DNA from: Toxorhynchites rutilus septentrionalis
Taxonomy: Eukaryota > Arthropoda > Insecta > Diptera > Culicidae
DNA length: 64,000 nt
Assembly: GCF_029784135.1 (NCBI RefSeq)
Contig: NC_073746.1
Span: 158,771,108-158,835,107 of the forward strand
Direction of reading: 5' to 3'
Positions 35,566 through 46,500 of the stretch are shown here, one piece after another. The notes beneath the pieces were generated by a model that saw nothing but the letters and a program-made list of their open reading frames with translations, was not told where the DNA came from and searched no databases. The translations under genes and the position numbers were made by a program. Position 1 is the first letter of the stretch. Every line of letters starts with the position of its first letter.

Positions 35566-35765
35566 TTAAGGTGAAGGTGGAAGCTAGCCATTGTAGTAGT
35601 AGTACGAGTAAAAATGGGGTAATAGTGTTTGTGAGAGAAGAGCAAAGCACACGTAAATAGATCAATTCACTTATCAGACTGTGTGGCGCTTCATTGACAC
35701 GAGTCTTTGAATACATTTGAAAAAAAAATAACAATTCAATACTAAAGTAAAATGTATGAACGATA
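35566..35765 (-). repeat. TTAA-MITE, detached end fragment
   Basis: It begins TTAAGGTGAAGGTGGAAGCT and matches, in reverse complement, the last 200 bases of the full element at 39561-40168. It stops abruptly near 35765. The complementary remainder lies at about 38735-39197, so this may be one copy split by later insertion of about 2.9 kb. Confidence 0.7.
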
Positions 35766-36505
35766 TGTAAAATTCTGATTATACGCGAGCGTAACATGAG
35801 CAAATTTAAAAAACAAACGAATTGGGGCTCTTTTGTGATCAACAAGTTCTTCCGCATAGTAACTCGATATTGATAATTCCTCCATATTTTCCTTCGTTAA
35901 CCGTAGAGAGTCTCGATCGGACAGTCATCGGGTACAGACGTGCTTTTTCACCGCACCGCGTTTGGCTCTCTGTGTTCTCTTTTTTCTTCGTCCGGCGTGT
36001 TTTAACCTGTTCTGCTCAATCTGCTGTGTATAATTTATTGTAGTGTATAATTTATTGGTGATAATAGCGAAGCTTCCGGTGTTTTTCCCCTTAAGTGATA
36101 TTAATCGAGAAAGGATTCGCGTAGTTTTATTATCACACAGCAGCATTTTTTAGTGAAGCGGGTTGAGAAACGTACTGGATACGATGTGTGCGTTTGTTCT
36201 CCATGACTTTTCCTCCGGTTGATAGTGCTTTTTGAACAAATAGTGGTGACGAATTACATTGAAAGTGTTTGGCATTGGGGCATTTGGTTGAATTCCCCGG
36301 AAAAATAATCAGAACCAGATTGATGGAGTGATAGATCGAGCGAAGCCTTTTTTCGCTTCATATGTGTTGTGAAAACCCTGAAGCAATAAGAGTGTTTGCG
36401 ATTTGGTGGAAAACCCGGGAATCGCACCCGGGTGTTGTGTAGTGTTCTTTCCATTATAGCAGTGATATTAAGTTAAATAGGTGTCCAATTGATACAATTA
36501 ATGAT
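35766..36505. other. Unique intronic stretch, exon-like
   Basis: 35900-36480 is non-repetitive in this window, with T-rich and G-rich 5' UTR-like composition. It contains a 9-bp-arm inverted repeat around CCCGGGAATCGCACCCGGGT (36413-36432). No ORF or convincing promoter was identified. Confidence 0.35.
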
Positions 36506-36914
36506 ACTACACTGAGAGAAATAATTAGTAAATATAACGAATTTTTTGGTAAATACTACCAATCTATAGTCATTTTCGACCGTACTAATAAACACATATG
36601 TCAAGCAGAACCATGACTCGGAACCCCAATATCGGCTACATTTTCTCGCCGAAAATGCTCGTATCAGAATTATATCCTTATTATACCTCCGTATTGCCTT
36701 ATGGGAACAATGAAAATGGTTAATACGCGCTTTTCTCACCACTTTTCAGATATGACAATATCCAAGCTTACTAATGTTATCGAGTAAAATATACTAATCT
36801 CTGGTAGGGATGCGGGTTTGTTGACAATATGTACAAAAAAATTGTACATTCTACTAATTTTGCATTACCAAATGTATTTGCTAGTTTTCGACCGAGGATT
36901 TTTCTAAGTGTAGT
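36506..36914. mobile_element. MITE with ACTACACT ends
   Basis: The ends mirror each other: ACTACACTGAGAGAAATAAT at left and TTTTTCTAAGTGTAGT at right. Related halves occur at about 12285-12420 and 14808-14990. There is no coding capacity, and a target duplication is not evident. Confidence 0.65.
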
Positions 36915-37800
36915 TTCACGATAATGTTAGGATAGTGTAATTCTGTTTCATGTTGAAACTTGTTTGTGGGGTATAGAATGAAAATATCACGCTCCAAGTA
37001 TCACGTAGTAGTAGTGTAGAGGTGTGCGTGTGGGTTTTTATAGTTCTTCCAAACTCTCCGCTCTCTTAAGTTTCGCTATCGTGAGAACTGTCATGCACAA
37101 ATGATGGAAGTGTTCCTTCGATGGGGGTGGGAGTGGGTCGGGACGGAGGGGGTTGCTGTTAGTGATGTCTTGAGGAATATTGCGGGTATTTTTGGAGGCT
37201 GTGGGCCGCTTGGTGGGGGACATATTTTCACTGCTTTCAATGCGTAGTGCTTGGCTGTAGTGCGGGTGGTTGTTGAAGTTCATTAGAGTTTGATATGTAA
37301 ATACATTCGACTTTGGTGGATTATTGAACGGTAGCTATTTGGGCTGCAGTTGAGTATTGTGCATTGGACTGGTGAGGGTATGTCTCCTGCTAAACGGTTC
37401 GCGGCTTTCGGGAATATTCGCGGTATTTGTCGGGATATTACTAGTAGTAGCTTCCTCCGTTTTGATCCGGTTTCGCCCTCATCGACGGTGCATCAATCAT
37501 TGTGGGCTGTGAAAATATAAAGTGAAGTAAATAAAAAGTAAACAGATAAACTTTCAGTAGGAAGAGGAAATTGACCTCTTGCTTGGGAGTATGGAAGTTT
37601 CTTATGTTCTTCAGGTTTCTTTCTGCATTCAAGTTTAATTGAATGCAGTGCAAAATGCAGCATGAAAGAGATCATTTACAGTTGATTAACGTTGTATAGT
37701 GTAAAATATTTTTTCCATAACTCATGTGCCTTCGTGCGTTATTATTATCGTTTCATACTATAATAAGATTGATTTTAGAGCAATTCTGACGATTCCTTAT
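36915..37800. other. Intronic unique stretch
   Basis: Contains the G-rich tract described separately. A proline-rich frame on the minus strand opposite that tract (37038-37283) is explained by base composition. No gene was recognised. Confidence 0.45.
37123..37152 (+). other. G-quadruplex-forming tract
   Basis: Plus-strand runs GGGGG-T-GGG-AGT-GGG-TC-GGG then GGAGGGGG fit the canonical four-run quadruplex pattern with loops of 1-5 bases. It lies in the intron of the plus-strand gene, so the nascent RNA would also carry it. Confidence 0.6.
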
Positions 37801-38150
37801 CAGGTTTCCTGAATATATCTATTGGTTTCGCGATTGGAATTAGATAAAGAGTACGCTCGATGATTAAATAATTGTATTGCCAGTTTTATTGGTTTTCTGT
37901 GAGTTCTCTTGGTTTCACAGGTTTCCCAAAGATAATCCTCCGTTGTCGCGATAAGAGCTCGATAAAACGTACACTCGATGATTAACGAAATTTTTTCGGT
38001 TACCTTCTCAGGTTTCCCAAAGTTAACTCCCCACCGTAGGAATTAAAGTTCGATAAAAAGTATGCGCAATATACTATAATGTGTAGCGGGTTGAATTAAT
38101 TTTACATGTTTTCCCTCTCAGGTTAACAGTTGGACATATAAGATTTCCAG
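37801..38150 (+). repeat. Minisatellite with CAGGTTTCC units
   Basis: CAGGTTTCC/CAGGTTAAC words start at 37801, 37919, 38009 and 38119, each followed by GATAAAA(G/C)(T)ACxCTCGATGATTAA-like sequence. There are three to four degenerate units of about 90-118 bp. It leads directly into R-family copy 3. Confidence 0.65.
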
Positions 38151-38204
38151 AATTTCGTTTCGTCGAGTGTGCGATAATTCACGTTTTCAGAATCACATCA
38201 CTCA

Positions 38205-38545
38205 CCACAGTGAATCCTGATTATTCTCACCAGTTCCCACTTTAAATTTTTTCTTCCATGGTAGTCGCTAGCGAACCACGCTATAGGGGCGACGCTTCTG
38301 GCCTTCGGGCGGCGATTATCATACTAACATTCCTTCCCTTCCCCTGGTGACTGTAAGGACGTGGCCGGCGTCGTTATTGACTAATTAAAGCTCGAATCAC
38401 CGAAACTCGTACAATGAGAATGATTTGCTAATCCCAAGCGTCATTCAGTGTGTTCTTTGTGCAATTTCGCTGGTTCAGGTCAATCACGGAGAGCAACTAC
38501 GAATTGTACAGTCTACCCAAGCTCAAGCTCATATTTTCCTTCGTT
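38205..38545 (+). repeat. R-family repeat, copy 3
   Basis: The most complete of three copies: GTGAATCCTGATTATTCTCA, GAACCACGCTATAGG, GGCCTTCGGGCGGCG, GACTGTAAGGACGTGGCCGG, then CACGGAGAGCAACTA. Noncoding. The minisatellite immediately upstream suggests a retroelement 3' UTR or LTR, but no flanking coding part was seen. Confidence 0.65.
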
Positions 38546-38734
38546 AACCGTATTGTTTTCACATGCTCACGTTGGAGAGCCTTAACCCTTCTCTTCGTTG
38601 GCCGAGGCATTTTGATTGAATGTAATACTTTTCCGTTTACTATTTTTGAAAGCATAGGCAGTCGTGTCAGTGTTCCGAGCTCTGCAATACGATTTTCTTA
38701 ACCAACGTTCAAGTTGCTAAAACTTACATTATAG

Positions 38735-39197
38735 ACCCATTAAACGTAAAAATAATATTGTATTGATATCAACACAATTTTATTTTATTGATTTTCATGA
38801 CATGAAACGCTATGACTCAGGAATAACATTTTATTAAGCGGTTTTTATATCTGTCCCAATGATGTTGTATGGCACCAGTGTCGAAAAAATAAAGATGTTT
38901 TCACCAATACAAACAAAACCATTACCGAAGATTGAAAAATTGAAATTTAACTTTCGGAGCACTTGCTCGAGTTTTCCGACAGTGCGACAACAGATGAAAA
39001 TTTAATATCTTGTGAGTAATCGATTAGAGTTTGGTTGATATTACTTGATGGGAAGTGTGCAAAAACGATCATTTTCTTCACACTGTTTCGCAAACTTATT
39101 GATTTTCGGGCGACGGGTGAGGGAGGGAAATGAAAGAAATGAGCGCCATTGTGGCAGCCATTTGTGACTAGCTTCCACCTTCACCTTAATCAGTATG
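38735..39197 (-). repeat. TTAA-MITE, second detached part
   Basis: It is the reverse complement of about the first 370 bases of the full element (39561-40168) and ends with the terminal word AGCTTCCACCTTCACCTTAA (about 39172-39193). Together with 35566-35765 it would rebuild one copy. Confidence 0.7.
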
Positions 39198-39560
39198 GAC
39201 GGATATGCATATGCGCACACTATACCGATTCAGTACCGGCCGATAAAAAAGTTTGATAGGCTTCTCGATTGCATTCAAATATCCTGTCGGCCAGCTATCG
39301 GTCGTCCGTTGAAACAGTACTGGTTAGCATAGACCTTTGCACACACGAGTCGTGTGACACGACGATTGTTTATCAACTTATATATGGTTTATCGGTTTAT
39401 CGGTTCAATTTGCTCTCAATTCGCTCTCATTTCTCTCTCAATTTTGGCATCCGACATACGTGCCGTGCGAATCACTGAGAAAGAGATGCACCCGATGCTC
39501 TCGAAATCTCTTTCTTATTTTCCTTCACCGTTCACTTTTCCGTTCTCAAACACAAATTAA

Positions 39561-40168
39561 GGTGAAGGTGGAAGCTAGCCAAAAATTGGCTGCCACATGG
39601 CGCTCATTTCTTTCATCTCCCTCCCTCACCCCTCGCCCGAAAATCAATAATTTTGCGAAACAGTGTGAAGAAAATGATTGTTTTTGCACACTTCCCATCA
39701 AGTAATATCAACCAAACTCTAATCGATTACTCACAAGGTATTAAATTTTCATCTGCTGTCGCACTGTATAGTGAAAAACGTCGGAAAACTCGAGCTAGTG
39801 ATCTGAAAGTTAAATTTTCATTTTTCAATCTTCGGCAATTGTTTTGTTTGTATTGGTGAAAGCATCGTTATTTTTCGACAATGATGCCAGACAACATCAT
39901 CGAAACAGCTATAAAAACCACTCAATAAAATGTTATTACACTTTGCAAATACACTTTCTATATATATTTATATTTGCAATTGTTCATCGGAACATATCGT
40001 TCATACATTTTACTTTAGTATTGAATTGTTATTTTTTTGTTTCAAATGTATGCAAAGACTCGTGTCAATGAAGAAGCGCCACACAGTCTAATAAGTGAAT
40101 TGATCTAAGTATTATTTTTACACGTGGGTTTACTTATACTACTACAATGGCTAGCCTCCACCTTCACC
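39561..40168. mobile_element. TTAA-flanked MITE, 608 bp
   Basis: TTAA lies at both edges (39557-39560 and 40169-40172). The terminal inverted repeats run GGTGAAGGTGGAAGCTAGCC at left and GGCTAGCCTCCACCTTCACC at right. TTAA target specificity is the hallmark of the piggyBac superfamily, though the terminal sequence is not the classical CCY...GGG. No transposase; short frames inside are not recognisable. Confidence 0.82.
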
Positions 40169-40331
40169 TTAAATACAGTTTTTTGAGAATATTCGATCGA
40201 CAGTTGGCTAGTGTGCGCACTCTCGACCGACCCGTATTGACTAGAATAATTCATCAGTCATCATCGCCCCAACGCTAGTCAATTCACTTTCTTTTAACGC
40301 CGACTGCCGAAGTAGTCCTAGGCGATGCGAA

Positions 40332-42123
40332 TAGTGATCCCCGATTTTTGAAATTAATCGTTCATCCACTACGAATCGAATAAATTTCAACCGTTATTCG
40401 GTACGATTAATCGTTCCAAATAATCGCTTAATCAATTAATCGTCACACTGGTAGAAAAAAATAGTTACACTAGTATTTCTTTTTTGCTTACAATTGTTTG
40501 CCGTTTTAATTACTTGTAATTGTATATTCGAACTATTATAATTAATTGTATTTGTCATTCGAGTTGCTAGTGGTGCTGCGGTAAATGATAACAGAGTGTA
40601 TGAAACATAAGCTAAGCATTGTGCAACAAACTTTGTTCGGAACAATGTTTACTCCTATTGAAACATATGAATTAAAGTGAACTTTTCCATCGAAAATGCA
40701 TTTTCTACAATAAGATAACACGATCTTTTAAAGTTGGTGAAAAAATCTTCTATTTTACAGTTATTTTAAATTACATATCAATACATTTTATACATTTCTC
40801 AATACATATTATACACATTTCTTATTAGATACCAGAGCTCTGCATAGTCATAGTCAACTGAGGATAGTCAGCTGACTATCTGACAGACTATATCCGTATT
40901 CAGTTAGTAATGACTTTTGGCTTCTTCACGCAGTTTCTCACGCCAAAACGACTAAACAGTCAGTCGGGCATTCAGTCGCTATCTCCCTCTACCGACTCGA
41001 CTATATCATTTCATTCTTCCCAGTCAAATTGTCCTCATTGCATTTTGAAGTGACTTCCCCCAAAACGAATTCGTTCTTCTATTTCTCTCTACCATGTACG
41101 TGTGCATGCATCGATGTTTGAGTTCAACGTGGTTTGACATACGCTACAGGTGAGCTAGATTCTTTTGTATCGTACACGAAAATTACTCACACGTATAGAA
41201 TAGCGTGCAGCGTGTCTGCGCTATTTTACACGCCTAATACTAACTAATACTAACGCGAGGACCATTATAGCATACTTGATAAATGTCTCAGTTCGTTGGT
41301 TTGAGTTCACGATGGGTAGACAATAAACCGTCTATTGATGGGGTAACTTCTTTTTTGCATCAGAAATCATGTTTTCGTTCCTCTTTATATGGACGTAAAA
41401 ATGAGATTGCTTACGCGGGAATAGGGGGGTAGAAATGTGGATTGAAGTCAGTTGAATGAAGAGGCAGATTTATATACATTAGTCTAGTCAGTTCAAATAT
41501 CCATTGACTGGACTAGTTCACCAGTCATCCTCGCTAGTCAACGCTAATCAATTCATTTTCAAGTCAAGTCACTTTTTGTTGTGGGCGACTGCCGAAGCAG
41601 TTTTAGTCGAAGCGAAGCTACTGAGAGTAGAGTCGGTCTTCATTTTTCACCTTCGAAGATTTCGGGTCCTGTTAGATACTATATACATTTATCGCACATT
41701 ACACATTTATCGCACAAATTACTAATTTTATACGGAGAAGCTTATTTTTATTCATAATTTTAGTTTTGAAAATGTGTTCATTCCTCATGAAAATCAATTA
41801 TTATGTTTGACGCTCAACGCTCGTAAACGCAGCTCAATGCCGTCAACGCAAATGACAAAACAAAAGCCCACTGACAAAAATATGTAGACCAAAATTTTCA
41901 CGAGGTGGAATGAGACACTATATGGTAAATTCAATTTAATCAAAATAATGTTAAACAAAATAAAACTAGAGCATTCATAGTCATAGTTTTTCTCTGGGTT
42001 TGGATCGATTAATCGACGCAAATTATTCGTTCACCTCGATTATTGGTTGCGCAGTATTCGTTCGATTAGTAATCGATTTCTGTACGAAGTATTCGATTAA
42101 TCGAACGATTATCGGGGATCACT
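40332..42123. mobile_element. Insertion with hAT-like ends next to exon 2
   Basis: CGATGCGAA occurs at both edges (40323-40331 and 42124-42132). The termini are inverted repeats (AGTGATCCCCGATTTTTGAA against AGTGATCCCCGATAATCGTT on the complement). Subterminal ATTCGATTAATCGA words resemble the hAT-type element at 29553-30444. A full T-family copy (41135-41690) lies inside. The insertion ends only 81 bp before the exon-2 acceptor. Whether the duplication is 8 or 9 bp is uncertain. Confidence 0.75.
41135..41690 (+). repeat. T-family repeat, full copy
   Basis: It is collinear with the split copy at 33548-34565 and continues into a 3' part (GGGCGACTGCCGAAGCAG ... GAAGATTTCGGGTCCTG) that is also found at about 40290-40331 plus 42124-42180, immediately upstream of exon 2. 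Noncoding; ends undefined. Confidence 0.7.
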
Positions 42124-42204
42124 CGATGCGAAGCTACTGAGAGTAGAGTCGGTCTTCATTTTCCACCTTCGAAAATTTCGGGCACTGCTATTTTTGATTT
42201 ATAG

Positions 42205-43594
42205 ATGCGAATGAACGCAGCAAACGTTCATTCGCGAGCCTACTTCCACTACTGGCAAGAGCCTTGTAAAAGCACGGTCCTGGTACATCACAGGTACAGC
42301 TCGCGGCTCGGTAAAAAACAACCTTTTGATGCACTGAAATGGCTCAGAATCGACGAGGTGTTCCACATGATAGTCGAACAGTACGGCGTGGGAGTTAATC
42401 AAATCCGCATAAAACAACACCTCGAATTTGTATTTGCACACACACTCACTCTCGACCCCAATTTCGCAGAAACCATCATCGTCGTCAACGACGCCAACGA
42501 AGGAAGTCGAAGGTCCGCAAACGACAAGCTCGCCGATTCGCTCGAATTCTGAGGAAGCTGACACTACCCTCACCAAGAATGTCACTCCTACACCGTCCAC
42601 ACGTTCCTCGTTATCCATGTCGGACAGCAGCTTTTGCAGCTCGGATGAAACCGGTTCTACGGAGTCCTGTATAGTCGAACCAAAACCGGTGCCCAAGGCG
42701 AAGGAGGTTAAAGTCACACTCGGCGGTCGTAACGTTCTGGATTTGATGGACAATCTGACCAAACCGAACCACTTCTGTTTGCAATTTGCTCAGCTGCCAG
42801 AGAATGACAACATTCATTTCTTCTTGGACAACCGCTCTCAATATCATCGTCTGGGAGCGAACGGTCACATCCAGGAGTACACGATGGTCAAGTGTAAGTG
42901 TTGCGACTTTCGCTATCCGGTCAATGACGTGACACCGAGCACGGCGAGCTCAATTCAATCGAACTTGACAGCAGCTGCTCCTTCGCAACAGCAACCAATT
43001 CCGCAACAGTTCCCGTGGAACGGTATCACCAATAATTTGAATAGTATTGTTAATAGTAGAGATAAGATGAGCATAAGTGTTGCGGCCAATGCATTTAACA
43101 AATCGTTTGGTGGTGTCAATAACAATACCACCAATAACAACGGCAACAGTAATGGGAGTCAGTATTTGCGGAACGGCAGTATGACCGCTGGTATCTTTGG
43201 AAGAGATTCCAACCGTAACAACTGCGGCGGCAATTTCCTCAATAATAGCACCAACTCGTACAATAATCAAAAATCATATCAACAGAACTTTGGAACATCG
43301 AACAACAGCAAGATTTACTCTCCTTACGGTAACAACTATCAGCTTCAACAGCAGCAACAACAACAACAACAGTTCTACTCCAAGAACCAACAAATGCGCT
43401 TTGGCAGTGGAACTGGAAACGGCAACGGAACCGGCCAATCTAATGGTTCAAATGCATTCAATTCCGTCGCAGTTGCTGCTGCTTTGGCAAACCCAAATTT
43501 GCTAAATTTCAACAACTTCAACAACACCAATAATTATAACAGCAAAAGCAACAATAACAGCAGCATGTTTGCTTACTACAAGAACATGATGTAA
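42205..43594 (+). CDS. Terminal coding exon of an Asn/Gln-rich protein, two overlapping frames
   Basis: The acceptor is TTTTTGATTTATAG (AG at 42203-42204), phase 0 with exon 1. Frame 1 (42205-42552) starts MRMNAANVHSRAYFHYWQEP and encodes a compact domain (PFDALKWLRIDEVFHMIVEQ) before a stop. Frame 2, open from 42413, runs to TAA at 43592-43594. It has a Ser/Thr/Pro-rich linker, a conserved-looking block (NHFCLQFAQLPENDNIHFFL, then MVKCKCCDFRYP), and an Asn-rich tail with a run of about 10 Gln (43347-43371). A 2-bp difference in the CA run at 42437-42445 would join the frames into about 529 residues including exon 1. Alternatively, an acceptor at 42468-42469 would join exon 1 to frame 2 directly (about 440 residues). 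The Cys cluster hints at metal or RNA binding. Family unknown. Confidence 0.75.
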
Positions 43595-46500
43595 GCAGCA
43601 TATCTCAAGAAGGGAGGATGGAAAACCCAAAGCAGCAGCAACAGTTGTGTCCTCTTCATCATTGTCGTCGTCTTCGTTCATTCATTCGTTCATTGTCGTC
43701 CGGTTGAACTCGTTGGCTTAGCCGCGCAAACAAAAGCAATTTAGTTCAGCTATGATAAGTCCTTCCAGAATGAGTATTGAGAGAAAAACACACAAAACAC
43801 TAACGAGAAGCATTCGTGACCTACCGACAGAGCCTGGCGGTGAGCAAAAAAAAAGAGAGAAGAAAAGGTTGCTATTGAAACCAGCACATTACATTTTTTT
43901 TTATTTCGAGATATTCAAATGCAAGCAGAAAATTTGTTGTAGTTATCATGCACACACAAACACACACATGCATCTTTATTTTAGAATAATTGACCTTGCA
44001 TAAGAAATTAATGTTGAATTTTAGTTTATTTATTATTACTATCGAATATTTTTTTCCAAGCAAAACAAAACTCCAAAAAAAGGGACCCTAAATTACTAGT
44101 TTTTAAGTCAGTGCTATCTATCTGTTGCTTGATATGGTAATCTCCGAGCAAGAAATTAAAAAAAATGGAAAGCAAGCGCAGAGCTTTATTTTGTTTTGTT
44201 TTCGAAGTTATCGGAGATATGACACAGATAGTAGTGTTTAGTCTGCAGGGAAGGATCTCATAGTCAATCAGTTGGATTAAAAACGAAAACAAGAGTAAGG
44301 AAAAAGGCGGGGACCGCCGATAATCGTATGCCCCCCAAAAGTATTTCCGGCACAGCCTTTCTGCAAAGCAAAAAGAGGAGAAGTCTTACCATCCCACATT
44401 TGGTGTCGTGGAACCATTCGTTTGTATGTGTTTTATAGAATTAGATATGAGGGAAAAAAAGAGGTCAACCAGAGAGTGCTTGTGGCTAGTTGAACAAGTT
44501 TTTATTAGAAGGTTTATAGAGGAAACATATTTGAACGCAGAGCAAGAGCAAGTGTAAGCTTTAAGTTGAATACAAAATGCACTGTGTCGTTCTAAGAAAG
44601 GAAATGAAATCCTGTCGCAAGCAGAAATTAAGTCAAATTGGCTACCCACAAAGAAATGTACCTAGTATTAATTGTTAGTCTTTGTTGAACGATTCCTTTT
44701 TTAAGACATTGACATTTGGAGGGAAATAACGGTGAGTGCAGTGAGAAAGAGAGAGAGAGAGAAAGGAAATAAGGATGAACATCGCGAACTGAATAGTCTG
44801 CTCAGAGCAGAGATTAGATTTCAGCTTGCTTGCCATTTTCAGGGATTCAAACCAACAGACAGAGAGAGAGAAAAGAGGAGAATATTTCAAAGACAACTGT
44901 TGAAATATAATAGTGTTAAAGGTAACGAAGCAGTTAAATGACAATGCCAAAATCTAGCACTTTTCTACGGAAACGATGTTTTCTTTTGCTTTCGATACAT
45001 AGTTTCAAACTAAAATTAGAATAATAAAACAAAAAAAACAACAAACCAATACTCACGGAATTAGTAGTACGAGAGTAGGCTGAACTAAAAAAAAGGGATC
45101 AAAAGAGAGATAGAAAGAGAGAAAAGGAGATAAACAACACCTTCCAATTTGATTGATTGTGGGACGCACGACTTTTTTGTTTCATTTTTATATCAGACTA
45201 ACTGAATCATTCGTGTGCTAAAATATTAAAAACAAAAACAAGTTTCGAGATGATAGAGAAGAAAACAATTGCATATAAATAGTAGACAACTAAAACAAAC
45301 ATGTTTTGGATGAATTGGAGTTTGCAAAACGAAATAATTATAAAATAATGATAATGTGTGAAATTTTTAACGACGCAAACCCCGTTTCAAGATCCAATGG
45401 AAACCCTTTTATCCGAAGTGAAAAGAACTGAGAGCGTTTAAAAACCGAACATCTAGTGAAGCAAAGATCTATCTTTTTTATGTTATTCTACCAAAAATCT
45501 GCAAGTAATTTAATGAACGTGTTATTTGTTTGTTCTTTTTAACAAGAAATATTTAATTATGTAATGCTACCTTTAGTGTGGGTATTTATGAAGAATCCCT
45601 GAGAATGATAGATTCTCTTGTTGTGAAAGGGTTAGATGAACAAGAAGAAGAGGAAAAAACAAATTGATAGATGTAAAAAAACCATGCTCAAAACGGACTA
45701 AACACACGAGCGCGAATCGTTGTTCGTGCGGCAACTTTCATAAAAATTTGCATTATTCTCTATGTGCCGTCGCTGTCAGAAAGAATGAGTTCGAAACTAC
45801 TAGAACTGAATAATACAGATTCTAGAAACCATTACCTCCCCCCCCCCTCAAAGTATGATTTGAACCGTGTTTGTGCGCTCCCCCACTTTGAAGACGGTAG
45901 TTACCTTTATGTTCTTTTTATTTTGATACTATTCCCCCAAATCCGCTCCTTTTTTATTTATATGTTACCTAGGATAAATATTAGCATTAATCTTGTGCAA
46001 AAAAATACACAAAGAAGAGAGGGACATCTTGTATGACGATTAATTTTTCGTGAGTCACTTTTTTTTTATTAGTTCGTTGCTTACTGTGATGGTCTTTGTT
46101 TAAGGTGTTGATATATGTATTTTTTAAAAATTTCGTTCTCTCATTTGAACCACTAACTGTAGAAAAGAAAACATTAGTAATGTTGTTACGAACTATAACA
46201 TGATTGCTGCATGCATTACGCAAAGCACACTCACGATTGTCGATATATACTTATTACCTTGTTTCAAATACGTGTATCTTAACATTCTAGTTCTTAGTTG
46301 ATAGATTTGTTTTTTTTTTATTATTATTACTAGCATTAGAAACGTTTTGACAAAGAACGGGAGAATCTAGCGAACCACAATTACGACGAATAATTCCCAT
46401 TCGATACTCGAATTACCAATTTTGCTGTTATGCATACCCACGAAAGCAAGCCTATTTTCACGCTTTATATAGTTACTGAATTGTTCGTTTTGAGACCCTC

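Larger units (their letters stand above)
26252..42204 (+). other. Large phase-0 intron
   Basis: It is bounded by donor GTAAGG (26252) and acceptor TTTTTGATTTATAG (AG at 42203-42204), about 16 kb. It is filled with repeats: R, E and T family copies, a SINE, MITEs and hAT-like insertions. No further coding exon was securely identified. The segments at 34800-35149 and 35900-36480 are exon-like and could be alternative first exons inside the intron. Confidence 0.65.

Noticed and set aside
37038..37283. Proline-rich minus-strand frame
   Set aside because: Explained by the G-rich plus strand and quadruplex tract; no splice or start context.
37801..38150. CRISPR-like array from regularly repeated CAGGTTTCC blocks
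   Set aside because: Units are degenerate with irregular spacing of 90-118 bp in eukaryotic intronic DNA. This is a minisatellite.
42413..42552. Programmed ribosomal frameshift as the main explanation of the dual frame
   Set aside because: No slippery heptamer or obvious downstream structure was seen. A CA-repeat length change or alternative splicing is simpler.
42199..42762. 187-codon minus-strand frame opposite the second coding exon
   Set aside because: It is antisense to a well-supported exon and shows no family features. Long antisense frames often arise opposite coding sequence.
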